The translations under genes and the position numbers were made by a program. DNA of 64,000 bases from the NCBI RefSeq assembly GCF_017916255.1, contig NZ_CP072827.1:5481501-5545500 (forward strand), read 5' to 3'. The notes under the pieces were generated by a model. It saw nothing but the letters and a program-made list of their open reading frames with translations, had not been told where the DNA came from and searched no databases. The DNA comes from Streptomyces mobaraensis NBRC 13819 = DSM 40847 (GTDB taxonomy: Bacteria > Actinomycetota > Actinomycetes > Streptomycetales > Streptomycetaceae). Positions 37,144 through 44,902 of the stretch are shown piece by piece. Position 1 is the stretch's first letter. Each line of letters opens with the position of its first letter.

Positions 37144-38682
37144 ATGGCAACACGGCGGGACGAGCTCAACGCCTACACCTTCGCGCGCAAGCGCATGGTC
37201 GCCGCCTTCCTGCAGCCCTCGGCGGCGGGGACGGACGAGGCGGCGCCGCGCCCGGTGCGCGCCATCCTGCCCGGAATCGTCGTCGGGGCGCTCGTCCTGG
37301 CGGGCTTCGGCGGCTGGGGCATCTTCAAGCCCAAGGCGCCGGCCGGCTGGTCGGAGCCCGGGGCGCACGTCATCGTGGGCAGCAAGTCGACCACCCGGTA
37401 CGTGGTCCTCAAGACCGACGGCACCAAGCGGCTGCACCCGGTCCTCAACTTCTCCTCCGCGAAACTGCTCCTGAAGCCCGAGAAGTCCTCGGTGATAAAG
37501 GTCGACGAGGGCGAGCTCGACAACGGGAAGATCCAGCGCGGCCCCACCCTCGGCATCCCCTACGCCCCCGACCGGCTACCCGCGCCCCAGGACGCCGGCA
37601 AGGAGAAGAGCTGGGCCGTCTGCGAACAACCGGGCAGCGGGGGCAAAACGGTGCAGAAGGCCGTCTTCCTCCTCGCCGACCGCGACGCGGCGAAGGTCGC
37701 CGGCAGCGGCAAACTGCGCGACGGCCAGGCCCTGTACGTCGAGGGGCCCACCGGCGACCGCTACCTCGTCGACCCGAGCGGCACCAAGCACCTCGTCGGC
37801 CTGCCCGACGGCGACCACCCGTCCCCCCGCGACCAGGTGCTGCGCCGCTCCCTGTTCAGCGAGGGCGCCCGGCCGCAGAAGGTCGACAAGGAGTGGCTGG
37901 GCACCCTGCACGAGGGCACGCCCATCACCTTCCCCCGGCTCCCCGGCCGGATCGGCGCCCCGGCGGGCGTCGGCAGCCTCGACCCGCGGCTGAACCGCGT
38001 CGGTACCGTCATCCGCGCCGTCGCCGGCAAGGGCATGCAGCACTACGTGGTGCTCCCGGGCCGGGTGGCGCCTGTCTCCGACCTCGTCGCCCGGCTGCTG
38101 CTCACCAGCCCGGACGCGGTGGTGCTGCACCAGAACGCCCGGGCGGAGGAGGTCGGTCCGCAGTCCTTCACCTCGTCCCCCGAGTGGTTCTACGGCGACT
38201 TCGGCTGGCCGGGGCTCGTCCCCACCCAGGTCAACGACGCGGGCACCGGCGTCCGTACGGTCTGCAACGTGATGCACGGCGTGGACGGCAAGGGCGTGCC
38301 CCAGCTGACCACCTGGGCCGGGGCCAAGTACCCCGCCGAGATCGTGGACGGCGCGACCAGCGCCTACGTCACCCCCGGCAGCGGCCTGCTCTACCGCCAG
38401 ATCAACGGCTCGTCCACGAGCGTCGGTTCGCTGTTCCTGGTGACCGACACCGGACTGCGGTACGCGGTGCAGACCAACAACGACAGCAGCGCGGGCCGCT
38501 CGGGCATCGGCGACGACGGGCCGAAGACGCCGGAGGAACGGGCGTCGCAGGTCAACGAGGCGCAGATCCGGCTCGGGTACAAGGAGGTCAAGCCGGTGCC
38601 CGTGCCGGACAACTGGTCCGCCTTCCTGCCGAAGGGGCCGCGGCTGGACGTCGGCAGCGCCGGCCAGCCGCAGAGTTCGTGA
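37144..38682 (+). CDS. eccB: Type VII secretion protein EccB
   Basis: A 512-residue ESX core subunit. The N-terminal cytoplasmic start RRDELNAYTFARKRMVAAF is the EccB signature. One transmembrane helix (about 40-61, ILPGIVVGALVLAGFGGWGIF) anchors the long extracytoplasmic domain, which has the EccB R-domain repeats (AHVIVGSKSTTRYVVLKTDG, LLYRQINGSSTSVGSLFLVTD). EccB bridges the membrane complex to the outside and is usually next to mycosin, which follows here after 13 bases. The ATG has GGGGGAG about 11 bases upstream. Confidence 0.93.
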   Translation: MATRRDELNAYTFARKRMVAAFLQPSAAGTDEAAPRPVRAILPGIVVGALVLAGFGGWGIFKPKAPAGWSEPGAHVIVGSKSTTRYVVLKTDGTKRLHPVLNFSSAKLLLKPEKSSVIKVDEGELDNGKIQRGPTLGIPYAPDRLPAPQDAGKEKSWAVCEQPGSGGKTVQKAVFLLADRDAAKVAGSGKLRDGQALYVEGPTGDRYLVDPSGTKHLVGLPDGDHPSPRDQVLRRSLFSEGARPQKVDKEWLGTLHEGTPITFPRLPGRIGAPAGVGSLDPRLNRVGTVIRAVAGKGMQHYVVLPGRVAPVSDLVARLLLTSPDAVVLHQNARAEEVGPQSFTSSPEWFYGDFGWPGLVPTQVNDAGTGVRTVCNVMHGVDGKGVPQLTTWAGAKYPAEIVDGATSAYVTPGSGLLYRQINGSSTSVGSLFLVTDTGLRYAVQTNNDSSAGRSGIGDDGPKTPEERASQVNEAQIRLGYKEVKPVPVPDNWSAFLPKGPRLDVGSAGQPQSS

Positions 38683-38695
38683 GGGGGGCCGTTCG

Positions 38696-39946
38696 ATGAC
38701 GGTGACGGTACTGAGATCGGCCGCGGCGTCGGCCATGGCCCTGGCGACGGTGCTGACGGTGGGGGTGGGCCCGGCCGCGGCCGGGCAGCGCGCCGCGGCT
38801 CCCGACGCCCTGCTGCTGAACGGCAGCGGTGAGTGCACCTTCCCGATGAAGCAGCAGATATCGGGCATGCCGTGGGCCCTGCAGCGGGTCGTGTTCGACC
38901 GGCTCTGGCAGGACACCAAGGGCAAGGGCGTGCGGGTGGCCGTCATCGACACCGGCGTCGACATCGACAACCCCCAGCTGACCTCGGCCGTCGACCGCTC
39001 CGCCGGACTGGACCTGCTGCCCAAGGACAAGAACGCCCCACCGGAGAAGGGCGCGCGCACCGACGGCACCACCGACCCGGTCGGCCACGGCACGAAGGTC
39101 GCGGGCATCATCGCGGCCCGCCCGCGCGAGGGCACGGGTTTCGTCGGGCTCGCGCCCGAGGCCACGATCCTGCCCATCCGGCAGAACGACGAGAAGGGCA
39201 CCGGCACCGAGCGGACGCTCGCCACCGCCATCCGGCACGCGATCAGCCGGCACGCCCGCGTCATCAACATCTCGCAGGACACCGCGAAACCGCTGCACGC
39301 CGACTCGGACCTCGCCCAGGCCGTCCGGGAGGCCCTCAACGAGGACATCGTCGTGGTCGCCTCGGCGGGCAACGACGGACTCCAGGGCAAGGTGCGGAAA
39401 ACGTACCCGGCGGCATATCCCGGCGTACTGGCCGTCGCCGCCTCCGACCGCAACAACGAGCGCGCCGCCTTTTCCCAGACGGGCGATTTCGTGGGAGTGG
39501 CCGCCCCCGGTGTCGAAATGGTCTCCACCGTGCCGAAGGGCGGCCAATGCGTGGACAGCGGAACGAGTTTCTCGGCACCGTACGTCGCCGGAATCGCGGC
39601 GCTTCTCCGCGCGAAACACCCGAACTGGAAACAGCATCAGGTCGTCGCCCAGATCGAGCAGACCGCGGAAAGGGCCGTCAAGGGCCGCGACGACTTCGTC
39701 GGCTGGGGCGTCGCCGATCCGGTGCGCGCGCTGACCGAGGACGAGCACCCCATCGACGCACCGGTGGCGGACCGCGCCGTCTCGGCCGGCCGGGCCGTAC
39801 CGAAAGCGGCCCCGCTCACCATCGGCGAGACCCCGCGCGAACGCGACGAACGCCTCGCCACGTACGCGCTGATAACGGCGGGCGTCCTCATCGCGGCGGT
39901 CGCGGGAACGGCGGTGGCGCTACGGGATCGAAGACGACGCGGGTGA
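38696..39946 (+). CDS. mycP: Type VII secretion-associated serine protease (mycosin)
   Basis: A 416-residue subtilisin-family protease. It has a signal peptide (residues 1-30) and the catalytic triad D85 (AVIDTGVD), H131 (GHGTKVAG) and S291 (GTSFSAPYVAG), with the oxyanion Asn at 226 (SAGND). A C-terminal membrane anchor (YALITAGVLIAAVAGTAVAL) is followed by a basic tail. Mycosins are required for stability of the ESX membrane complex and cleave some substrates outside the membrane. It is in the same transcription unit as eccB. A second mycosin gene lies at 42959. Confidence 0.92.
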   Translation: MTVTVLRSAAASAMALATVLTVGVGPAAAGQRAAAPDALLLNGSGECTFPMKQQISGMPWALQRVVFDRLWQDTKGKGVRVAVIDTGVDIDNPQLTSAVDRSAGLDLLPKDKNAPPEKGARTDGTTDPVGHGTKVAGIIAARPREGTGFVGLAPEATILPIRQNDEKGTGTERTLATAIRHAISRHARVINISQDTAKPLHADSDLAQAVREALNEDIVVVASAGNDGLQGKVRKTYPAAYPGVLAVAASDRNNERAAFSQTGDFVGVAAPGVEMVSTVPKGGQCVDSGTSFSAPYVAGIAALLRAKHPNWKQHQVVAQIEQTAERAVKGRDDFVGWGVADPVRALTEDEHPIDAPVADRAVSAGRAVPKAAPLTIGETPRERDERLATYALITAGVLIAAVAGTAVALRDRRRRG

Positions 39947-39978
39947 CGGCTTGGTTGATGTCTGGACCAATGACCGCC

Positions 39979-39996
39979 TCACTCGTGTGACACACG
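39979..39996. promoter_or_regulatory. Palindromic operator candidate upstream of the esx promoter
   Basis: CGTGTG-A-CACACG (39984-39996) is a perfect palindrome. Overlapping it, TCAC-N4-GTGA (39979-39990) forms a second inverted repeat reminiscent of the BldD-box half-sites. It lies about 30 bases ahead of the -35 box. The cognate factor is not established. Confidence 0.4.
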
Positions 39997-40025
39997 TGCG
40001 CGAACTCACGTCAAAGGCATACCGG

Positions 40026-40054
40026 TTGGACGCCTTCGTGTGAGTGGCTAGAGT
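40026..40054 (+). promoter_or_regulatory. Vegetative-type promoter for the esx genes
   Basis: TTGGAC (40026-40031), a 17-base spacer and TAGAGT (40049-40054) match the HrdB-type consensus well. Start of transcription is expected near 40061, giving an 80-base leader that holds a 7-bp hairpin (40086-40092 with 40101-40107) before the ribosome-binding site. Confidence 0.55.
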
Positions 40055-40142
40055 GGCAGCCGACAACTTCGGTCTGATGCAAAGAGGGAGCCACGCGAAC
40101 GGCTCCCACAGAACATCCGATTCATGGGGGGTAGGTGTAACG

Positions 40143-40502
40143 ATGGCCGACCTTCGGCTTGAAGTAGGAAACCTCGATCAGCTGGTCAAGGATCTGGGGA
40201 CCATGCACGACACGCTCGAGGCGAAGATCAACAGCCTCAAGGGTGTCGTCGCCACCGTCCAGGGCGGCTGGAAGGGCGATGCGGCGTCCGCTTACCACTC
40301 CCTCCAGGAGCGTGTGAACGAGGACACGCGTCGGCTGAAGGAGCTGCTGGCCTTCACCAAGGACGCGATGCAGTCGAGCCGTCAGGGCTTCGACCAGGAG
40401 GAGCAGGAGCGCCTCAACAGCTTCAAGGGCGTGGGCGAGGGCGGCACCACCGGCATGGGCGACGGCGGCGTCACCGGCGTCCTGGGCCGGTTCCACGGCT
40501 GA
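40143..40502 (+). CDS. WXG100-family protein (EsxA-like)
   Basis: A 119-residue ESAT-6/WXG100 protein: a helix, the turn W43-K-G45 (GGWKGDAASAYHSL), and a second helix with RVNEDTRRLKELLAFTKDAM. A Gly-rich tail of about 25 residues follows. Such proteins form helical-hairpin dimers exported by the ESX machine. The partner WXG100 gene follows after 41 bases. I chose ATG 40143 because the family similarity begins there; the longer in-frame reading upstream covers the promoter leader. Which of the two equals EsxA or EsxB of S. coelicolor I cannot say from sequence alone. Confidence 0.88.
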   Translation: MADLRLEVGNLDQLVKDLGTMHDTLEAKINSLKGVVATVQGGWKGDAASAYHSLQERVNEDTRRLKELLAFTKDAMQSSRQGFDQEEQERLNSFKGVGEGGTTGMGDGGVTGVLGRFHG

Positions 40503-40543
40503 CCGCCGCTTCCCGCTTCCGCATCGCGTCAGGAGACAGTTTC

Positions 40544-40825
40544 ATGGAAATCAAGTACGGCACCGTCGTCGAGGCTTCGAACGCGGTCAAGTCTGCGGCC
40601 AACAACATCAAGAGCGAGCTGGACTCGCTCGACGCCCGCGTCGAGGCGCAGGTCGCCCAGTGGGACGGTGAGACCCAGCAGGCGTTCCACTCCCGCCACA
40701 AGGGCTGGAAGACCAACGTGGACGACATGCACCAGACCCTGCTGAAGATCTCCAGCCTCCTCATGGAGGCCACCCACGGCTACCAGGCCAACGACAAGCG
40801 CCAGGCGGCCCGCTTCGGCCACTGA
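40544..40825 (+). CDS. WXG100-family protein (EsxB-like)
   Basis: A 93-residue ESAT-6/WXG100 protein with W40-D-G42 (AQWDGETQQAFHSR) and the second helix TNVDDMHQTLLKISSLLMEA. The C-terminal tail (YQANDKRQAARFG) has the Y-x3-D/E pattern (YQAND) that serves as ESX export signal in mycobacteria. AGGAGA is 8 bases ahead of the ATG. A strong terminator-like hairpin follows, so the esx pair can be made in excess of the downstream genes. Confidence 0.9.
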   Translation: MEIKYGTVVEASNAVKSAANNIKSELDSLDARVEAQVAQWDGETQQAFHSRHKGWKTNVDDMHQTLLKISSLLMEATHGYQANDKRQAARFGH

Positions 40826-40849
40826 GGCGTCCTCGCACTCGTTCTCCGT

Positions 40850-40894
40850 CCGTGGGCGCGGATGCGGCCGGTTGTCCGCAGACCGCGCCCACGG
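40850..40894 (+). terminator. Strong hairpin after the esx pair
   Basis: A perfect 12-bp stem (40850-40861 with 40883-40894, CCGTGGGCGCGG and complement) encloses a 21-base loop and is followed by GCGTTTCC. It lies 24 bases after the second WXG100 stop and 54 bases before the next gene. Confidence 0.65.
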
Positions 40895-40948
40895 GCGTTT
40901 CCAACAGACTTCATCGTGCATGCACATTCACCAACAGGGGGCTGACTC

Positions 40949-41443
40949 ATGGGATCCGGGGATCCGGCACAGCACGGCGGGGGCGGTGGCAGTCCGTCGG
41001 ACCTGGATGTGGGCGACGAGGACAACCTGCAGGGCCTGAAAAAGCGTGTGGACCGCCTCCTCGGCAAGCTGGACAAGTCCGCGGCCTCGCACAAGCACAT
41101 CGCCGACCAGAAGGTCAGCAAGGAGGCGTTCGGAAGCTTCGGGGAGGCGCAGGCCCTGTCGGACGCGTATGACAGGGTCCACCAGCGGCTGGAACTTCTG
41201 TCCCAGATGCTGGGCGACCAGCTGGAGGCCATGAGCCTCGCGGTGGGCATGGCGGACCGCGACTACAAGAACGTCGACCGCGAACACTCCCGGCGGCTCG
41301 CCGCGATCCAGAAGCGGTCCATCGAGAACTGGGAACAGCAGCAGAAGCTGAAGCAGCAGGCGCAGGCCGGAAAGCAAAACACGTCCGGGGACCACTCCGG
41401 GCAGGGCGGAGGAGAGGAATCCTCCGACCAGGCCACACCGTGA
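40949..41443 (+). CDS. Small hydrophilic coiled-coil protein of the ESX locus
   Basis: A 164-residue protein: Gly/Ser-rich start, helical middle (LKKRVDRLLGKLDKSAASHKHI, then YDRVHQRLELLSQMLGDQLEAM) with heptad-like Leu spacing, and a Gln/Lys/Ser-rich tail. No signal peptide or catalytic motif is seen. Size and context suggest a secreted companion or chaperone of the PPE-like protein that starts 18 bases later. I do not recognise a named family. Confidence 0.6.
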   Translation: MGSGDPAQHGGGGGSPSDLDVGDEDNLQGLKKRVDRLLGKLDKSAASHKHIADQKVSKEAFGSFGEAQALSDAYDRVHQRLELLSQMLGDQLEAMSLAVGMADRDYKNVDREHSRRLAAIQKRSIENWEQQQKLKQQAQAGKQNTSGDHSGQGGGEESSDQATP

Positions 41444-41461
41444 CGCGGGGGGAGGAAGACC

Positions 41462-42940
41462 ATGGGTGACCGTAAGAGCGTAAAAGACATGTCCTTCGAG
41501 GAAATCTATTACGCGTTCATCAACACCAAGGGCGAGGAGCTGAGCGGCAAGGGCCACGCCCTGGAGGCGGCCAAGCCGGAGATCGAAAGCATCGGCGAGG
41601 AACTGAAGCGGCATGTCGGCCGAACGGAGTGGAAGGGCGCCGGCGGCGATGCCTTCCGCGAGTGGGGCGACGCCTTCGCCAAACAGATCATCAAGCTGGC
41701 CCATGTCGCCGGAGTGACGGGCAAGGAGATGATCGAAGCCGGCGGCGACATCAAGGTTGCCGCCGAAGAGATCATGAAAACGCCGCCCGGCGACGTCGCA
41801 CAGTGCTATGCGGACGCGGACAAGGAAAAAGCTCGCCTCAAGGCGGTGTCCAAGCTGCGTGACGCGGTCATGCACGGTTCCGTCAAGACGGCGGCGGACA
41901 AATGCGTCAGGGCCGAGGCCACGCTTCGGGGGCTGGAATTTCCGGAGCTCCGCCCGATGCCGGGCAAGGCGGGTTTCGGGGATGGCGAGTGGGACGAGCC
42001 GTATAGCTCGTCTGGTGGATCCGCCGCCGGCGGTTCCGGTGGGGGGCAGCCTTACAGCTCCGCGGCGGGTGGTGGCGCCGAGGGCGGGGGCGGCGCGGCA
42101 ACGCGCACGACCGGTCCTTCGTACTCGGACGCGCCAAGCGCACATGTTCCGTCTCCTGCGCCTGGTGACACCGGAACGGGACCGGTGCACGTACCTTCGG
42201 GTGGGCACGACGGTACGGGCTCCGACCAGGGCCCGACAGGCACCCGGATCGACAGTGGACCGGCCGCGCCTCCCGCGCCTGCTCCGACGATCCCACCCAG
42301 CACGGGGCCCCACACTCCTAGCGACCCCACTCGATCCGTTCCGCCGATGCCTCCGCTGCCGACCCTTCCGGGGTATCCCCGCCCCGGAGACAGCCGGCCG
42401 CAAGGAAGCAACGGACCCAAGACCACGCCGACTTCGCCGGTGAGCACGGGCCGCCCAGGGCGGAGTGTCGTCGGTCCCGGTCGCGTCGGTGTCCCTGCGG
42501 TCGGAAAGGTACCCGCCTTGCCGAGGACCGATACCGGTGTCATCGGCGGCACGCCTTTGACAGGGCCCGGGGCGGGGAGCGGCCGAGGGGTTCCGCGCGG
42601 GACTGTCATCGGCGGTGAGTCTCAGCAAATGGGCCGTGGAATGATGGGCGCTCCGGGGAGCATGGGCCCGAGTTCTCCTTCTCGCGGGCCAGGCGGTGCC
42701 GGGAAGCGATATGCGTCGCAACCTGGTGGTGTCGTGGAAGGGCCTTCCGGAGCCCAGGGATCTCGGCGTGAGTTCACGCCGGGGGGGAGCGGGCTGGTCC
42801 GTGGGGGCAGCGCCGCTGGGACGAACAAGCGTGGAGCGGAGAAGGAGCGCAAGCGTTCCCAGGGGCCCGGCTACCTGACGGAAGACGAGGAGACTTGGAC
42901 CGGGGGCGGGCCCGAAAGTGTTCCCCCAGTAGTCCAGTAA
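41462..42940 (+). CDS. PPE-like WXG100 protein with Pro/Gly-rich C terminus
   Basis: A 492-residue protein. The N-terminal ~160 residues are helical with W57-K-G59 (RTEWKGAGGDAFREWGDAFAKQI), the WXG100-like fold. A long Gly/Ser/Pro-rich region (about 175-455) follows. The C terminus GPGYLTEDEETW, ending PESVPPVVQ, is a tail that I recall as widespread in Streptomyces ESX substrates. It is therefore a probable secreted ESX substrate. It lies 18 bases after the coiled-coil gene and 18 before the second mycosin, so these three form one unit. No immunity gene is tied to it. Confidence 0.75.
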   Translation: MGDRKSVKDMSFEEIYYAFINTKGEELSGKGHALEAAKPEIESIGEELKRHVGRTEWKGAGGDAFREWGDAFAKQIIKLAHVAGVTGKEMIEAGGDIKVAAEEIMKTPPGDVAQCYADADKEKARLKAVSKLRDAVMHGSVKTAADKCVRAEATLRGLEFPELRPMPGKAGFGDGEWDEPYSSSGGSAAGGSGGGQPYSSAAGGGAEGGGGAATRTTGPSYSDAPSAHVPSPAPGDTGTGPVHVPSGGHDGTGSDQGPTGTRIDSGPAAPPAPAPTIPPSTGPHTPSDPTRSVPPMPPLPTLPGYPRPGDSRPQGSNGPKTTPTSPVSTGRPGRSVVGPGRVGVPAVGKVPALPRTDTGVIGGTPLTGPGAGSGRGVPRGTVIGGESQQMGRGMMGAPGSMGPSSPSRGPGGAGKRYASQPGGVVEGPSGAQGSRREFTPGGSGLVRGGSAAGTNKRGAEKERKRSQGPGYLTEDEETWTGGGPESVPPVVQ

Positions 42941-42958
42941 CACCCGTAACGACGCCGG

Positions 42959-44359
42959 ATGGTGAGCAGAGAACACGTGAAGAAGATGATGATGAGGGGC
43001 GCTCGTCGCCGAGTGCTGGTTTTGGCATCCTCCCTGAGTTCTCTGCTTGCCTTCGGCGGCGTGGTCGCCCCCTCCGCGCATGCCGGAACGGTTCGCGAGG
43101 GTCAGTGGTACCTGGAGACCATGCAGGCCGAGCGCATGTGGGAAAAGACCACAGGAAAAGGCATCACCGTCGCGGTGCTGGACTCCGGTGTGCGCTCTTC
43201 CCAGCCGGAATTGCAGGGGAAAGTCCTCCCCGGGAAGAGCTATATTTCCGGTGGAGAGGGCGACGACGGTCGCGAGGCCAGTGACCTTCACGGGACCGCC
43301 ATGTCGGCGCTCATCGCCGGTGATGGGCAAAGCGATATGCAGGTCAAGGGGCTCGCCCCCGGAGTTCGCATCCTGCCTGTGAAGATGAAGATGGGATTGG
43401 GTGACACCTCGCCGATCGCCGACGGTATCAGGTATGCGGCCGACAGTGATGCGAAAATCATCAGCATGTCCATTGGCAGCGACGCTGCCTCAGTGGATGA
43501 CAAACACAAGGCGCAGCTCCAACGTGCCGTCGACTATGCGGTCAAACGAGGAAAGCTTCTTTTCGCGGCCGTGGGTAATGAGGGGAGCAGGACCAATATC
43601 GCCTCCTACCCGGCGGCGACGCGCGGGGTCGTGGGGGTCAGCGCTGTCGACACGCGCCTGCGAACGGGGAAGTTCTCCACGCATGGCCCGCAGGTAGCCT
43701 TGTCCGCTCCCGGGGTCGACATTCCCACGGTGTGCGAGGGGAAAACGGGGTATTGCCGTGGCAGGGGCACCAGCCACGCCACCGCTCTTGCTTCCGCCAG
43801 CGCCGCCCTCGTCTGGTCCCTGCACCCCAAGTGGACCGGCAACCAAGTCCTGCGCGTCCTCCTGGACACCGCCGGCAGGCCGCCACACGGCAAGGTGCCC
43901 AGCGAGTACGTCGGCTACGGCATGATCCGTCCCCGCGAGAACGTGCTGGAGAACAAGGGCGACCCCGGCCCGCCTGACGTCAACCCGCTGGTCGCTGCCG
44001 CGGAGAAGGCCGACAAGTCGTCCGGGAAGAGCGCGAGCCCGACCGCTCCCGCCACTCACGAACCCGCGGGCGCGACCGGCAAGAAGAGCAAGGGCAAGGG
44101 CAAGGACGACAACCTGCCCTGGTTCATCGGCGGCGCCATAGCCGTCGCCGTGCCCGGCGCGGTGCTGGTGGCCCTCATGGTGCGTCGCGGGCGGCGCAAG
44201 GCCCGGGCGCGCAAGCAGCAGATGCAGTCGGCCGTCGCCGCGGGCCCGTACGGAGGTACGGCGCCGATGGATCCGCCGTACCCGCAGCAGCAGCCCCAGC
44301 AGCCCCCGCAGCCCCCGATGCCCCCGCCCGGCGGCGGTCGTCCACCGGGCGGTTCCTGA
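42959..44359 (+). CDS. Second type VII-associated subtilisin-like serine protease (mycosin)
   Basis: A 466-residue S8 protease. Signal peptide at residues 15-43 (ends SAHA), triad D75 (AVLDSGV), H111 (LHGTAMSAL) and S272 (GTSHATALA), with oxyanion N207 (AAVGNEG). A C-terminal helix (FIGGAIAVAVPGAVLVALMV) precedes an Arg-rich, Gln/Pro-rich cytoplasmic tail of about 60 residues. It is distinct from the first mycosin, with low similarity outside the motifs. It is the last gene of the unit beginning at 40949. Start choice is uncertain: ATG 42959, GTG 42962 and GTG 42977 are all in frame. Confidence 0.87.
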   Translation: MVSREHVKKMMMRGARRRVLVLASSLSSLLAFGGVVAPSAHAGTVREGQWYLETMQAERMWEKTTGKGITVAVLDSGVRSSQPELQGKVLPGKSYISGGEGDDGREASDLHGTAMSALIAGDGQSDMQVKGLAPGVRILPVKMKMGLGDTSPIADGIRYAADSDAKIISMSIGSDAASVDDKHKAQLQRAVDYAVKRGKLLFAAVGNEGSRTNIASYPAATRGVVGVSAVDTRLRTGKFSTHGPQVALSAPGVDIPTVCEGKTGYCRGRGTSHATALASASAALVWSLHPKWTGNQVLRVLLDTAGRPPHGKVPSEYVGYGMIRPRENVLENKGDPGPPDVNPLVAAAEKADKSSGKSASPTAPATHEPAGATGKKSKGKGKDDNLPWFIGGAIAVAVPGAVLVALMVRRGRRKARARKQQMQSAVAAGPYGGTAPMDPPYPQQQPQQPPQPPMPPPGGGRPPGGS

Positions 44360-44387
44360 CCGACGTCGGGCGACGTCGGAGACAACC

Positions 44388-44428
44388 GTGGCCCCTTGCC
44401 GGCTCCTCAGGAGACGGCAGGGGGCCAC
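44388..44428. terminator. Bidirectional terminator between mycosin and bldB
   Basis: GTGGCCCCTTGCC (44388-44400) pairs with GGCAGGGGGCCAC (44416-44428) with one G-U wobble position. It lies between the ends of two convergent genes. Confidence 0.65.
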
Positions 44429-44434
44429 GTCACA

Positions 44435-44665
44435 TCACGTGATGTCGAACTCGCCGTCCCGCACGCCCAGGACGAACGCCCGCCACTCGCTCGCCGTGTA
44501 CCGCAGCACCGTGTCCGGGTCCTCGGAGTTGCGCATGGCGACGGCGCCGCCCGGGAGGTAGGCGATTTCCACGCGCTCCTTCGTCGGGGTGTCCGGAGCG
44601 CTGAGCCATTCCACGCCGGAGATGTCCATGGCGTACAGCTCTTCCGTCTCACGCTGGGTAGCCAT
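44435..44665 (-). CDS. bldB: Developmental regulator BldB (DUF397 family)
   Basis: A 76-residue protein starting ATQRETEELYAMDISGVEW, with ERVEIAYLPGGAVAMRNSED and the conserved WRAFVLGVRDGEFDI end. This is the BldB/DUF397 pattern. BldB is a small dimeric protein needed for aerial hyphae and antibiotic production in Streptomyces, and its gene lies inside the ESX locus. ATG 44665 has AAAGGAA 8 bases upstream; a GTG at 44710 would add 15 residues. It is alone on the minus strand, convergent with the mycosin gene and divergent from the toxin gene. Confidence 0.88.
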   Translation of the reverse strand: MATQRETEELYAMDISGVEWLSAPDTPTKERVEIAYLPGGAVAMRNSEDPDTVLRYTASEWRAFVLGVRDGEFDIT

Positions 44666-44830
44666 CAGAGGAGTTCCTTTCCGCACGGATGACGAACGCC
44701 GCGGGTCCACACCCGTGGACCCGCGGTCAGGCTACCGGCCACCGGGCAAGCGTCACCGGGGCTTTCGGCAAGTGCCCGAGGGGATCCAGGGCACGCGGCG
44801 CAGGTGTGCGCTCCGCCACGGGTATCGAAA

Positions 44831-44859
44831 TTGAGGACCAACGGATTCTTGCCTAAGGT
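44831..44859 (+). promoter_or_regulatory. Promoter of the toxin cassette
   Basis: TTGAGG (44831-44836), a 17-base spacer and TAAGGT (44854-44859) form a good vegetative promoter. A further TTGACA lies at 44875-44880 but lacks a matching -10. The 237-base divergent region 44666-44902 also has to carry the bldB promoter, which I could not fix. Confidence 0.55.
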
Positions 44860-44902
44860 CGAAGGGTTCGGATTTTGACAGTGTTCTGACGGGGGAACAG
44901 AG

